Shown: piece by piece, positions 37,607 through 46,591 of the stretch
Layout of the letters: each line of letters begins with the position of its first letter
Numbering within the stretch: the stretch's first letter is position 1
Virus record (IMG/VR): IMGVR_UViG_3300035187_001612
Location: 1 to 46,727 of that record
Strand: one strand, 5' to 3'
Origin: a virus
DNA: 46,727 nucleotides
The notes under the pieces: generated by a model
What the model was told of the DNA's origin: nothing
Databases searched by the model: none
Seen by the model: the letters and a program-made list of their open reading frames with translations, nothing else
Translations under genes and position numbers: made by a program

Positions 37607-38392
37607 ATGGCAGCGTTGAAGTTCTTTATCCCGTACCGGGCGCCTCATCCCGAGGGCGAAATCCTGGCAAAGTCCTTTCTGGGCGCAACCCCAGCATGGC
37701 ATGGGGACGAACTCGGGCATAACAACATGCACTATGGCATCCTCTACGCCCAGGATCTGAGGATGCGCTGCAAAGCTCAGGGCAAACGGTGGATTCATGT
37801 CGATCACGGCATGTTCCATCGGTCGTCTGGGCTGAACAAGTGGGACGGGTACTACCGCTTTTCGGCTGAATGCCAGAGCAACACCTACCGGACGCCATCG
37901 GAAAACGACCGAAAGAGGCTTGATGAGCTACTTTCGGCCGGGATTTTGCGGGTTTCTGGCTATAAACCGCCCCAAGGTGGTCAAATTTTGGCCTATCAGC
38001 CGCCAAGCGACCACATGCGGAGGTTTGCCAACCTGCCGCCTAATTTTGACCTTGTTGTCAAGCGTGTGGCGACGGACATTTGGCCGAATCTTGAGTTTCG
38101 GGTCTACGAAAAGGGGCCGAAACAAGAGGACTTCTATGCCAACCTTGGCGCGTTTGCGTCTTTCGGCAGCACGATTTCCGTAGAGTGCCTGCAACGCGGG
38201 ATTCCGTTCCTGATTGCCGGCAACCGCAACCACATGCCTGGCTGCAATCAGGTTTGGGCGGGAGAGGACAAGGAGAGGATGCTGGCGCTGGCGTATATCG
38301 CTGGCAGGAACTTTACCGTGCGCGAGATGCAGAACGGCACGGCGCTGGAACACATGATGGCAAACGGCGAGATCGCCTTGGAGGGCAAATGA
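37607..38392 (+). CDS. Glycosyltransferase-cluster protein of unknown activity, 261 aa
   Basis: Opens ALKFFIPYRAPHPEGEILAKSF, with WIHVDHGMF near residue 62 and later FASFGSTISVECLQRGIPFLIAGN. The last segment resembles the nucleotide-sugar end of GT-B-like enzymes, where a surveillance motif (S--S-E-L--GIP) binds the donor. First gene of a seven-gene sugar/methyl cassette between terminase and portal. Activity inferred, not shown. Confidence 0.5.
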   Translation: MAALKFFIPYRAPHPEGEILAKSFLGATPAWHGDELGHNNMHYGILYAQDLRMRCKAQGKRWIHVDHGMFHRSSGLNKWDGYYRFSAECQSNTYRTPSENDRKRLDELLSAGILRVSGYKPPQGGQILAYQPPSDHMRRFANLPPNFDLVVKRVATDIWPNLEFRVYEKGPKQEDFYANLGAFASFGSTISVECLQRGIPFLIAGNRNHMPGCNQVWAGEDKERMLALAYIAGRNFTVREMQNGTALEHMMANGEIALEGK

Positions 38393-38718
38393 TCAAAGCC
38401 AAGTCTGCGAAGGCTAAGGGCCGACGCTTGGAACAATGGATCGTCAAGCAGTTTGAGGGCTTGGGCTTGCTGGCACGGCGCCAGCCAGGTTCTGGCGCTT
38501 TTGACGCTTTCCCGCATGATGTCGAAGCCGTGCTGAAAGACGGCAATCGGGTGCTGGTCGAAGCAAAGCAGCGCAAGAATGACGCTTGGGCAACGGGCGA
38601 AAGGTGGCTTGGCCGCGCCGACATCCTGGTGGTCAGGATTGACCCGGAGCCGTTCAAGCCCGAAAACGAGCCGCGCGTCTACATGAAATGGTCCACGTTC
38701 GAAAGGCTGGTCAAATGA
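38389..38718 (+). CDS. Hjc-like Holliday junction resolvase/PD-(D/E)XK nuclease, 109 aa
   Basis: SAKAKGRRLEQWIVKQFEGLGLLARRQPGSG carries an N-terminal Glu, then FDAFPHDVEAVLKDGNRVLVEAKQRK has the D...ExK catalytic set. This is the small Hjc-type resolvase layout (E, D, E-K within about 60 residues). It would trim branched DNA, useful before packaging at the adjacent terminase. It overlaps both neighbours by four bases. Confidence 0.68.
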   Translation: MIKAKSAKAKGRRLEQWIVKQFEGLGLLARRQPGSGAFDAFPHDVEAVLKDGNRVLVEAKQRKNDAWATGERWLGRADILVVRIDPEPFKPENEPRVYMKWSTFERLVK

Positions 38719-39227
38719 CCATCAACGAACGCGCCAAGGCGGAAGGATTCGAGATCATCCGCCTCAAGCTGGGTGGGGACCAGATCCCCGGTTGGTTGCA
38801 TGTCGAGAACTACGCCGAGCCGCTAGACGCCACCCCAGGCTCGATCGACCAGATCCTTTGCACGGGGGTTGTCCAGACCATGCCCCGGTGGCTGGTCGTT
38901 AACCTGCTGCGCGATTGGTACGACAAGCTCCGCGTCCAGGGTTTGCTGGCAATCGAAATGCCGGACTTGGACAAGGCAATTCTGCTGCGCGAGCGTCAGT
39001 CGGCGGGCGATCTCATTGCCACGCCCCTGGGCTACCTCAACGTCGGGCAATGGGCGCTGTACGGCGACCAATGGGAAGGCAGTATCGGCAACCAGTATGT
39101 CTGGACTGTCCGGGAGTTCGTGCAGGAACTGAACAAGGCCGGGTTCTATGTGAAGGAAGCCAGCCACGACGCCAAGTTCAACCGAAAGGGCCTTGATATG
39201 TGGGTCGTTGCCGAGAGGGTCGCATGA
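38715..39227 (+). CDS. Putative SAM-dependent methyltransferase-like protein, 170 aa
   Basis: Reads LKLGGDQIPGWLHVENYAEPLD then VVNLLRDWYDKLRVQGLLAIEMPDLD, the late half of a class I methyltransferase fold as in Methyltransf_11-type proteins (W--VL-PGG-L-IE-PD). A clear motif I GxGxG is missing, so it may be inactive or act as a partner. Sits in the glycan cassette. Confidence 0.45.
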   Translation: MTINERAKAEGFEIIRLKLGGDQIPGWLHVENYAEPLDATPGSIDQILCTGVVQTMPRWLVVNLLRDWYDKLRVQGLLAIEMPDLDKAILLRERQSAGDLIATPLGYLNVGQWALYGDQWEGSIGNQYVWTVREFVQELNKAGFYVKEASHDAKFNRKGLDMWVVAERVA

Positions 39228-39739
39228 GCAACATTGAGATGTACCGGAAGATGCACCAAGAGGGGCATTTCCGCGGCCACAGCACCCGCAAATGGTCAAC
39301 CCAGATCAAGAGCCTGATTGACAAGCATAGCGCCAAAACCATCCTGGACTATGGCAGCGGCCAGGGAATGCAGTACGACGATCAGAAGCTCCATGAGGCG
39401 TGGGGCGTTGCCAAGCCGACGATGTATGACCCTGCCGTTCCTGGCATAGATGTCCTGCCCAATGCCCTGCGACCGTTTGATGGCGTCATTTGCTGCGACG
39501 TGCTGGAGCATCTTGAAGGCAAGGAAATCATGGGTGCGATGTTCAACGTCGTCATCCGCGCCAAGAAGTTTGCCTTCTTCTCTATTTCGACAAAGAAGGC
39601 GAAGAAGAGCCTGCCCGATGGCCGCAACGCGCACCTGACCATCCAGCCACCAGACTGGTGGTTCGGCATGTTCAACTCGCTGCCAGCCATCATCCCAACC
39701 AGTTCATGCCAGATTGAGGTGGTCTTCGATGGAGATTGA
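39224..39739 (+). CDS. Class I SAM-dependent methyltransferase, 171 aa
   Basis: Motif I ILDYGSGQGMQY (about 40-51) binds AdoMet; FDGVICCDVLEHLEG (about 87-101) is the motif IV region typical of small-molecule and sugar methyltransferases. ATG 39224 overlaps the previous stop. Probably modifies a glycan or lipid made or borrowed by the neighbouring glycosyltransferases. Confidence 0.72.
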   Translation: MSNIEMYRKMHQEGHFRGHSTRKWSTQIKSLIDKHSAKTILDYGSGQGMQYDDQKLHEAWGVAKPTMYDPAVPGIDVLPNALRPFDGVICCDVLEHLEGKEIMGAMFNVVIRAKKFAFFSISTKKAKKSLPDGRNAHLTIQPPDWWFGMFNSLPAIIPTSSCQIEVVFDGD

Positions 39740-40469
39740 CCCCCTTCCCTACTGGATAGGCTACGACGCCAGGGAACGTGAGGCGTTTGATGTCGCCATG
39801 TTCTCTGCTCAGCGCAAGTCGTCAATCCCGCTGGTTGTCCGCCCCCTGAAGGCAAGAGACTTGCGCGGGTCTGGCTTGTTCACGCGCGAGTGGCGGACCG
39901 AGAACGGCATCATGCACGACGTTGTGGATGGCCGTCCGTTCAGCACTGAGTTTGCCTTCACCCGGTTCTTGGTGCCCGCGCTTCAGAACTATCAGGGCTG
40001 GGCGCTGTTTACCGATTGCGATGTCCTTTGGTTGGACGACATCGGCAAGTTGCTTGCCGAGCGGGACAACAGATACGCCGTCATGGTCGTGAAGCTCGAC
40101 CACGTTCCTGAAACGACGCGCAAGATGGACGGCCAGATTCAGTCTTGGTATCCGCGCAAAAACTGGTCGTCGGTCATCTTGTGGAACTGTTCGCACCCGG
40201 CCAACAGGGCGCTGACGCCTAACATCGTCAACACTATGACGGGCGAGTTCCTGCATCGGTTTTCATGGCTGACCGACGCGCAGATAGGCGCCCTAGACCC
40301 TGGATGGAACTTCCTGGTCGGTTACAGCAAGCGGTGGAAGGTCAAGCCCCGGCTGATGCACTTTACCGAAGGCGGTCCCTGGTTTGACCACATGCGCGAC
40401 TGCCCGTTCGCCTCCTGGTGGACGACAGAGTACGACGAAATGATGAAAACGGAGGGAAGATTCGAATGA
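39729..40469 (+). CDS. GT-A-type glycosyltransferase, 246 aa
   Basis: WIGYDAREREAFDVAMFSAQR opens the nucleotide-sugar domain; FSTEFAFTRFLVPALQNYQGWALFTDCDVLWLDD contains the metal-binding D-C-D (DxD) motif. This is the layout of GT8-like enzymes from bacteria and phages. It would transfer a sugar to phage or host surface material. Overlaps the previous gene by eleven bases. Confidence 0.72.
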   Translation: MEIDPLPYWIGYDAREREAFDVAMFSAQRKSSIPLVVRPLKARDLRGSGLFTREWRTENGIMHDVVDGRPFSTEFAFTRFLVPALQNYQGWALFTDCDVLWLDDIGKLLAERDNRYAVMVVKLDHVPETTRKMDGQIQSWYPRKNWSSVILWNCSHPANRALTPNIVNTMTGEFLHRFSWLTDAQIGALDPGWNFLVGYSKRWKVKPRLMHFTEGGPWFDHMRDCPFASWWTTEYDEMMKTEGRFE

Positions 40470-41074
40470 GACAGGTTCTGAGGGACGGGTTGGTTTTTCC
40501 CGCCGACGACGATCACTTCCACGGCAAGGTCACGGAATACCAGAAGGCCGTGTTCGACATGGCGATGGGATACGTTGACGACATTGACCATCAATGCACG
40601 GCGATCGACGCCGGCGCCCATGTGGGCATCTTTACGCGACGGATGCGGGTGTTTTCTGAGGTCTTGGCCTTTGAGCCTGACTTTGAAAACTACGCTTGTC
40701 TGGTCGAGAACACGGCCATGTTGCCGAATGTCAAGCCGATCCACGCTGCCCTGGGCCGCACCAATGGCTGGGGATCGGTTCAGGTGGACCACAAGCCAAA
40801 CTCTGGCGCCAGGAGCTTTGTCCCTTTTGAAAAGGGCGAGATCCGGGTGTTCCCTATCGACCTGTTCCTGACTTCGCCGGTGAAGCTCATCAAGATCGAC
40901 ACCCAGGGCGCCGAGCAGGACATTCTGATGGGCGCCAACATGCTGTTGCGGCGCGACAAGCCGGTCCTGATTGTTGAGATGCCAGATACAGACACGACCA
41001 TCTATCTGTGCAACCTTGGCTATCTGCCGGTTGGTCGGGTCAACAAAGACCAGGTTTTTGCCAGGAGGGATTGA
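40466..41074 (+). CDS. FkbM-family methyltransferase, 202 aa
   Basis: AIDAGAHVGIFTRRM (47-60) is motif I, VLAFEPDFENYACLVENTAM is motif II, and LIKIDTQGAEQDILMGA is the FkbM signature (K-D-(E/T)G-E---L-GA). FkbM enzymes O-methylate sugars or other hydroxyls. Start overlaps the glycosyltransferase stop (ATGA). Second clear methyltransferase of the cassette. Confidence 0.85.
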   Translation: MRQVLRDGLVFPADDDHFHGKVTEYQKAVFDMAMGYVDDIDHQCTAIDAGAHVGIFTRRMRVFSEVLAFEPDFENYACLVENTAMLPNVKPIHAALGRTNGWGSVQVDHKPNSGARSFVPFEKGEIRVFPIDLFLTSPVKLIKIDTQGAEQDILMGANMLLRRDKPVLIVEMPDTDTTIYLCNLGYLPVGRVNKDQVFARRD

Positions 41075-41075
41075 G

Positions 41076-43037
41076 ATGCGCGCGCTGGTTGTTACGAGTT
41101 GGTCGGACGTTGGTTACGAACTCTATGGGCGCCGGTGGGTCGAGACGTTCGACAAGTACTGGCCTGGAAGCTGCACCAAGCTGGTTGTGACCGACTGGCA
41201 CCTGAGCATTGACCAGCAGTTCACGGCGTTTAAGGAGCGCCATGCCGACAAGGTTCTGGATGCCAGCCATCCAGGCTACGACTACCGCAAGGACTTGCTG
41301 CGTTTTGCCCACAAGGTCTTTGCCCTCAAGGCGGCGCTCAAGGACGCCGAAGGATACGACTATCTGATCTGGCTTGACGGGGATGTCGAAACCAAGGCCG
41401 AGATCACGGACGACCTGCTGGCGAAGATCTGCCCGGACGACAAGGACGGCGCATTGCTGTCCAGAGCCGATAGCGCGCCGCACCCTGAATGCGGGTTCAT
41501 GTCGTTCAACCTGCGTCGCAAAGGACGGGATTTTCTGAATCGTTTTATCAATTTGTATGAAAGCGACAACATCCTGAAGCTGAATGAATGGCACGACAGC
41601 CATGCGTTCATGATTATGCTGGTCGCCCACACCAAGTTCGCTGATTCGGTCTGGGAAGACTTGGCGCCAGCCGGCGTCGGGCCGCATGGGCTGGATGCGT
41701 TTGAGGCTTCAATCCTCAATGACTTCTTCTACCACAAGAAGGGCAACCGCAAGTTCCAGGCCGAAGCATTGACCAATGCCGAGATCCTGGCCCGTCTCTT
41801 GCAAGGCAGGACGGCCAAGATCGTGCGCCCGACTGGCCCGTTTGACGGCATTGTCGAGGATGTCGTCGTCCTGGATTGCGACATGCAGCCCGTCGAACTG
41901 CTGCGCGAGGTTGTCCCGAAGTTGACGGGCAAGACAGTCATCTATCGTGGCTGGTACTCTCAGGACGCGACCGGCGCGCATGTGGACACCACGCGCTTTG
42001 GTATCAACAATGTTCGAACGGACTTGGTGGCTTTTGAGAGCATCGAGCCGGCCAAGGGCGGCGGGTTCATCCACCTTGCCGTTGATCGGGACACGCCATT
42101 CCCCGCCGATCTCCCTGTCTTCCGGCACCGCGAACTTGAGGTGATCAGCAAGGAGCAGGCGCGCGAAATCACCAACGGCGCCTACCAGACCAACATGCTG
42201 GTCAAGACGCAGAACTGCGTTGATGAAGAGACCATCCGGGCCAACATCGTCGCCAACCTTGACCAAGTGAAGGAGTGGGTCCAGGGGACGTTGCCGCACC
42301 GGAGGCGGGCTATCATCGTGTCGGCTGGTCCCAGTCTGGATCTGCCCGAGACCTTGGACGCCATCCGCAAAGAGGTGGCCGACGGCGCTTTCTTGTTCTG
42401 CGTGAAGCATTCGCACCGCAAGCTCATCAACGCCGGGATCATCCCCAGGGCATGCGTCCTGCTCGACCCGCGCCCGCATGAAGGCATCTCGACGCACGGC
42501 GAGCCACGGGCTGACCTTCTTCCCGCGGCGCATCCAGGGGTGATCTATTTCTGCGCGTCGATGGTTGACCCTGGCACGGTCAAGCGGCTTCTCGACACCG
42601 GGGGCCGTGTGGTGGGCTGGCATGCGGCGGTTGGGGCAAACGAGGTTTCGGTTTTGCCTGACAACCACAAGAAATTTCTCATGGGTGGCGGATCATCGTC
42701 TGCCGGCCGTGCTATGATCCTGGCCTGGCAGTTCCTTGGGTTCACAAGCATCGGGTTGTATGCCTTTGATTCCTGTCACTTGGATGAGTCCAAGATTGAC
42801 AAGAATGCAAGGCATCAGGACGGCACGGAAAAGTACTTCCTGATGGAAGTCGGCGCGGGCAAAGCCAAGAAGCAATTCTGGACCGATCGCGACATTCTCT
42901 GTCAGGCTCAGGACTTCAGCCGGTTCCTCAACGAATGCCCCTGGATCCATTGGGACGCGCACGGGCCTGGCATGGTCGCGTATCTCTGGAAAAACACCAA
43001 GGGCAACCTGCCTAGCTTCGAGGAACAGTTTGGATGA
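41076..43037 (+). CDS. Bifunctional glycosyltransferase plus DUF115/Maf-like protein, 653 aa
   Basis: N-terminal part (1-200) has YDYLIWLDGDVETKAEITDDLL, a GT-A DxD-type site. The C-terminal part (about 395-650) has RRAIIVSAGPSLDLPETLDAIR, FLFCVKHSHRKLINAGIIP and GGGSSSAGRAMILAWQFLGF, matching DUF115/Maf-type domains (6-hydroxymethylpterin pyrophosphokinase-like fold) known from flagellin and surface glycosylation. Such fusions occur in phages next to portal genes. It may glycosylate virion or host surface. ATG overlaps nothing upstream; its stop overlaps the portal start. Confidence 0.7.
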   Translation: MRALVVTSWSDVGYELYGRRWVETFDKYWPGSCTKLVVTDWHLSIDQQFTAFKERHADKVLDASHPGYDYRKDLLRFAHKVFALKAALKDAEGYDYLIWLDGDVETKAEITDDLLAKICPDDKDGALLSRADSAPHPECGFMSFNLRRKGRDFLNRFINLYESDNILKLNEWHDSHAFMIMLVAHTKFADSVWEDLAPAGVGPHGLDAFEASILNDFFYHKKGNRKFQAEALTNAEILARLLQGRTAKIVRPTGPFDGIVEDVVVLDCDMQPVELLREVVPKLTGKTVIYRGWYSQDATGAHVDTTRFGINNVRTDLVAFESIEPAKGGGFIHLAVDRDTPFPADLPVFRHRELEVISKEQAREITNGAYQTNMLVKTQNCVDEETIRANIVANLDQVKEWVQGTLPHRRRAIIVSAGPSLDLPETLDAIRKEVADGAFLFCVKHSHRKLINAGIIPRACVLLDPRPHEGISTHGEPRADLLPAAHPGVIYFCASMVDPGTVKRLLDTGGRVVGWHAAVGANEVSVLPDNHKKFLMGGGSSSAGRAMILAWQFLGFTSIGLYAFDSCHLDESKIDKNARHQDGTEKYFLMEVGAGKAKKQFWTDRDILCQAQDFSRFLNECPWIHWDAHGPGMVAYLWKNTKGNLPSFEEQFG

Positions 43038-45292
43038 GCAAATACCGGGGCGATAGCACGAAGATCAAGCGCAGGCGTCGCGCGCCTCTTTCGGCCTTCC
43101 TGGTCAACGTTGCCGATGGCATCGACAAGGAAGCTCGCCGGGAGATCGCGCAACTCTGCCTTGAGGACTTTAAGTCCGATCGGCTATCGCGCCAGGGCTG
43201 GGACGCCATGCACGCCGACTGGGTGGCGGTCTACAACCAGCAGGACACGCCCGTAAACCGTCCCTGGGAGGGGTCAAGCACGGAGAGCCTTGGCATCCTT
43301 ACGGAAGCCTGCAACAGTTTCCAAGCGCGGGCCTACAAGGCGTTCTTCCCCTCCCGAATGCCTGTGGCTGCCATCCCGGTCGGCCCTCAGAGCGAGGACT
43401 CGTCAGACAGGGCGAAGCGGGTGGCGCAGTACCTTCAATGGTCGTTGTTCGTGAAGGAGCAGTCCTACAAGGAGGACAAGGCGGCGATGCTTTTGCGCGT
43501 CGCGGTCCACGGCTCGGACTTCACCAAGACGTACTTTGACCCGGTGATGAACCGGATTGTCGTCCGGCCTGTCAGGGCAGAGGATCTGTACGTGCCTTAT
43601 GCGGTGGGACCAGTCAGCATTGACGAGGTTCCCCGCAAGACCGAACTGATCCATTTGGCGCTGAACGAGGGCCGCATTCGGGCCAGCGAGGGGTACTTCT
43701 TGGTCGCCCCTGACCCGATGCAGATCGGGCAGTACCGCTCTCCAATTCAGGAGCAAAACGACCAGGATACCGGAGTGGTCCAGGTCAACGCGGAGAGCGA
43801 CGACTACGCCCAGATTATTGAGCAGCATCGCGATCTCGACCTTGACGGGGACGGGATTGCAGAGCCTTACAAGGTGTGGGTGGACCTTACCTCGGAGGAG
43901 CTTCTTCGCATCGAGGTCCGCTATGAGGTGGACAACACGGGGCGCCCGACCAACGGACGGATGCCGATCGAGGAGTACACCCACTATCGGTTCTTGGTGA
44001 ACCCAGACGGTTTCTATGGCTTTGGCCTTGGGTTCCTGCTCGGCAACACGAACATTGCGATCAACAAGCTGCTACGGCAGTTCATTGACGCCACGACCCT
44101 TTCGATTGCCGGGAATATGTCGGGGTTCATCTCCGAGTCCCTGAACATCAACAAGGGGCCGGTCAAAATCGAACTGGGGTCGTTCAAGTCGGTTTCGGCA
44201 AGCACGGACGACATTCAGAAGGGCATCAAGACGCTTTCGTTCCCCGCGCCGCCGCCGACAGTCATGCAGGCCATGACTGCCCTGGAGGCTCGCGCGCAGC
44301 GCATTGGCGCGACGACGGATGCTGTGTCTGGCGATGTGACCAAGGTGCTTCAGCCGTCTACGGTCAGCCAGTTGATCGACCAGGCGCTGACGGTCTTTAC
44401 GTCGGTGCAGGAGTTCCTGCTCAATTCCTGGTCGCGGGAACTGAACAAGATATATCGGCTCAATGGGCTGTATTTCCGTGGGCACGAGGCGTTCGTGACC
44501 CTGACCCCGGATGGCGCGCAGGCCAGCATGGTGACGGCCGATGATTTCGTCCAGGACATGATGATTATGCCTGTGGCCGATCCGCGCTTGGCAAGCCAGC
44601 AGTCGCGCATTCAGAAGGCTCAGTTCCTGTTTGACTTTGCGACCAAGAACCCGTTGATCGCCACCAACCAAGACGCTCTGTTGCGGATCTCCCGGCGGCT
44701 TCTTGAGGAGATGGAGATCGACAGTATTGACGGTCTGCTGCCTCGCAGCGTCGAGGAACTGCCGCCGCCGCCTCCTGACCCCAAGGCGATGGCAGAGCAG
44801 CAGAAGGCTCAGGTCGAGGCCGCCAAGTTGCAGTTTGAGCAACAGAAGGCCCAGCAGGAGATGATGCTGGAGCAGCAGAAGCAGCAGGTTCAGACCCAGA
44901 TCGAGCAGGCGCGGATTGCTGGCGACCAGCAGTTGCAGCAGATGCGGGTCGAGTCCGAGCGGATGGTCCAGGAGATGCGGCTGGCGAACGAGCGCGCAAT
45001 CGCCCAGGAGAAGATGAACCTGGAGCGTGAACTGGCAACCATGAAGTTGCAGATCCAAGCTCAGATCGACCGCGAGAAGATCATGATGGACGCGGAGGTC
45101 AAGCGCGAGGCGGAAGCGGCCAAGGCGCAAGCGAGTCGAGAGCAGCAGCAGGCCGCGGCCCAAACGTCGGAGAACGGCGCCAAGCAGATGGCCGAGATGA
45201 TGAAGGCTGTGACCAGCGCCATGACTGGACCGAAAGAAGTGAAGATCACATCTGAACCCAGGAAGGTCGAGATTGTTTCGACCCCGCGATGA
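43034..45292 (+). CDS. Portal protein with long Gln-rich coiled-coil tail, 752 aa
   Basis: Early segment RLSRQGWDAMHADWVAVYNQQ, then WEGSSTESLGILTEACNSFQARAYKAFFPS, a helical wing and GFYGFGLGFLLGNTNIAINKLLRQF (clip/crown-adjacent helix) are the standard order of podovirus/P22-like portal proteins. The last 150 residues are a Gln/Glu/Met coiled coil (QQKAQVEAAKLQFEQQKAQQ), as in large portals with a crown or barrel. It forms the dodecameric DNA gate. Separated from the terminase by the glycan cassette instead of lying next to it. Confidence 0.85.
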   Translation: MSKYRGDSTKIKRRRRAPLSAFLVNVADGIDKEARREIAQLCLEDFKSDRLSRQGWDAMHADWVAVYNQQDTPVNRPWEGSSTESLGILTEACNSFQARAYKAFFPSRMPVAAIPVGPQSEDSSDRAKRVAQYLQWSLFVKEQSYKEDKAAMLLRVAVHGSDFTKTYFDPVMNRIVVRPVRAEDLYVPYAVGPVSIDEVPRKTELIHLALNEGRIRASEGYFLVAPDPMQIGQYRSPIQEQNDQDTGVVQVNAESDDYAQIIEQHRDLDLDGDGIAEPYKVWVDLTSEELLRIEVRYEVDNTGRPTNGRMPIEEYTHYRFLVNPDGFYGFGLGFLLGNTNIAINKLLRQFIDATTLSIAGNMSGFISESLNINKGPVKIELGSFKSVSASTDDIQKGIKTLSFPAPPPTVMQAMTALEARAQRIGATTDAVSGDVTKVLQPSTVSQLIDQALTVFTSVQEFLLNSWSRELNKIYRLNGLYFRGHEAFVTLTPDGAQASMVTADDFVQDMMIMPVADPRLASQQSRIQKAQFLFDFATKNPLIATNQDALLRISRRLLEEMEIDSIDGLLPRSVEELPPPPPDPKAMAEQQKAQVEAAKLQFEQQKAQQEMMLEQQKQQVQTQIEQARIAGDQQLQQMRVESERMVQEMRLANERAIAQEKMNLERELATMKLQIQAQIDREKIMMDAEVKREAEAAKAQASREQQQAAAQTSENGAKQMAEMMKAVTSAMTGPKEVKITSEPRKVEIVSTPR

Positions 45293-45316
45293 GTTAACAC
45301 GGCGGGAGGGGCCGAC

Positions 45317-45748
45317 ATGGCGAAGAGCAACGTATTTGAAAACGATCTCCTGAAGTTGATATTCAACGGAGGGACGATTGCCAATCTGGCGCAGAACGCG
45401 ACTGTCAGTCCGCTGACTGGGCTTTATTTTGCCCTGCACACGGCTGACCCTGGTGAGGCTGGCGACCAGTCAACCTTCGAGGTTGTGTACCCCTCTTATA
45501 TTCGCGCAAGCGTCGCCAGGACTTCGGCAGCATTTCTGGTGTCGGGCAATTCGGTTTCTCTGGTGTTTGACCTTGACTTCCCTGCTTCTTCTGGCGGCGC
45601 CACGACGACTGCGCCGTTCTTTTCGGTCGGTACGGATGCCAGTGGGCCAGGGAAGATTTTGTACCGGGGGACTGTTTCGGCGGCGCTGGTAATCAACCCT
45701 GGGAACACGCCACGCCTTCTTTCTGGCTCCAACATCACGGAGGAGTGA
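45317..45748 (+). CDS. Tail-surface beta protein, 143 aa
   Basis: NVFENDLLKLIFNGGTIANLAQNA then GLYFALHTADPGEAGDQSTFEVVYPSYIRASVAR is a well-known small phage tail/fibre-accessory layout (LYVALHTADPGE-G-Q---E--Y--Y-R--V-R). GGGAGG upstream. Probably a virion surface protein; exact position unknown. Confidence 0.7.
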   Translation: MAKSNVFENDLLKLIFNGGTIANLAQNATVSPLTGLYFALHTADPGEAGDQSTFEVVYPSYIRASVARTSAAFLVSGNSVSLVFDLDFPASSGGATTTAPFFSVGTDASGPGKILYRGTVSAALVINPGNTPRLLSGSNITEE

Positions 45749-45749
45749 A

Positions 45750-46178
45750 ATGCTGAGTGAAAGACTTCAGGACCGGGACATGGTGTTGCTGTCGGATGGC
45801 GACGCGGCCAAGAAACTCAACGCCCCAGATCCGACCTTGCCGGGCATCGAGCGGTGGTCGCCGACGAACTGGGGCATGGCTGATTTCATGGACATCCTTG
45901 GCTTGGAGGACGCGTCAAGGTTCCTGGCCGCTGCCGAGCAATACACCCGCGGCCCTTTCATCTTGTTCTGCCGGCTGGTGGATCAGGGGCGGTTTGACAT
46001 AAGCCGCCCTTCGTCCCGCGAACTCATCAATCTGGCTGTTGAGAACGGGTTGCTGACCGATTTGCAGGCGCTCAAGATTTTGGACGCCGCGCGGTATATG
46101 GTCTACCCGTCTTGGGCTGAACACAACAAGGTTCATGTCGATGCGCGGGCTGTGGGTCTTGCGCGCGGAGGTCGGTGA
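45750..46178 (+). CDS. Hypothetical phage protein, 142 aa
   Basis: ATG one base after the previous stop. Residues RWSPTNWGMADFMDILGLED, then FLAAAEQYTRGPFILFCRLVDQGRFDISRP. Mostly helical, no Cys-rich or catalytic motif. It lies between two tail-surface genes, so likely a tail assembly or chaperone protein (inference). Confidence 0.55.
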   Translation: MLSERLQDRDMVLLSDGDAAKKLNAPDPTLPGIERWSPTNWGMADFMDILGLEDASRFLAAAEQYTRGPFILFCRLVDQGRFDISRPSSRELINLAVENGLLTDLQALKILDAARYMVYPSWAEHNKVHVDARAVGLARGGR

Positions 46179-46591
46179 TGGCAGTCGCGTCCTATTCAAC
46201 CCCGGCAGTTCGAACGGCGAACATCCTTTCGACCGCGGCGAACAGTCTTGCCAACGGCTCTGAAGGCCCGACGATTACCTTCGACAACACGACGGCCAAG
46301 GCTTACTACGCGACGATCACGCTCAAGTTGGCGGCGTTTGCGGCGACGACTGGTGGTTCTGTGTCGCTGCGTGTGACCACCAATGACGGGACCGATACGG
46401 CGGACAAGGTTGGCGGGGATGTTTACCCGCAGGCAATTACGCCAGGGAACAGCGCCAAGGTTGCGATCTTCCCGCGAGTTACTCTGTACCCGTACAGTTT
46501 GCGGTTTAGCATTGTGAACAACGGCGGCGCGACGACGGCAGCCAGCGGCAATGAACTGTATGTGAGGACGTACGGCGAAGAGATCGTCTGA
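46178..46591 (+). CDS. Tail-surface beta protein, 137 aa
   Basis: ATG 46178 overlaps the previous stop (a GTG one codon earlier is possible). Thr/Ala/Gly-rich, beta-patterned: YYATITLKLAAFAATTGGSVSLRV, then AITPGNSAKVAIFP and YSLRFSIVNNGG. It resembles one repeat of the triplicated protein at 6128 in general style but not in motif. Likely decoration or tail-surface. Confidence 0.55.
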   Translation: MAVASYSTPAVRTANILSTAANSLANGSEGPTITFDNTTAKAYYATITLKLAAFAATTGGSVSLRVTTNDGTDTADKVGGDVYPQAITPGNSAKVAIFPRVTLYPYSLRFSIVNNGGATTAASGNELYVRTYGEEIV

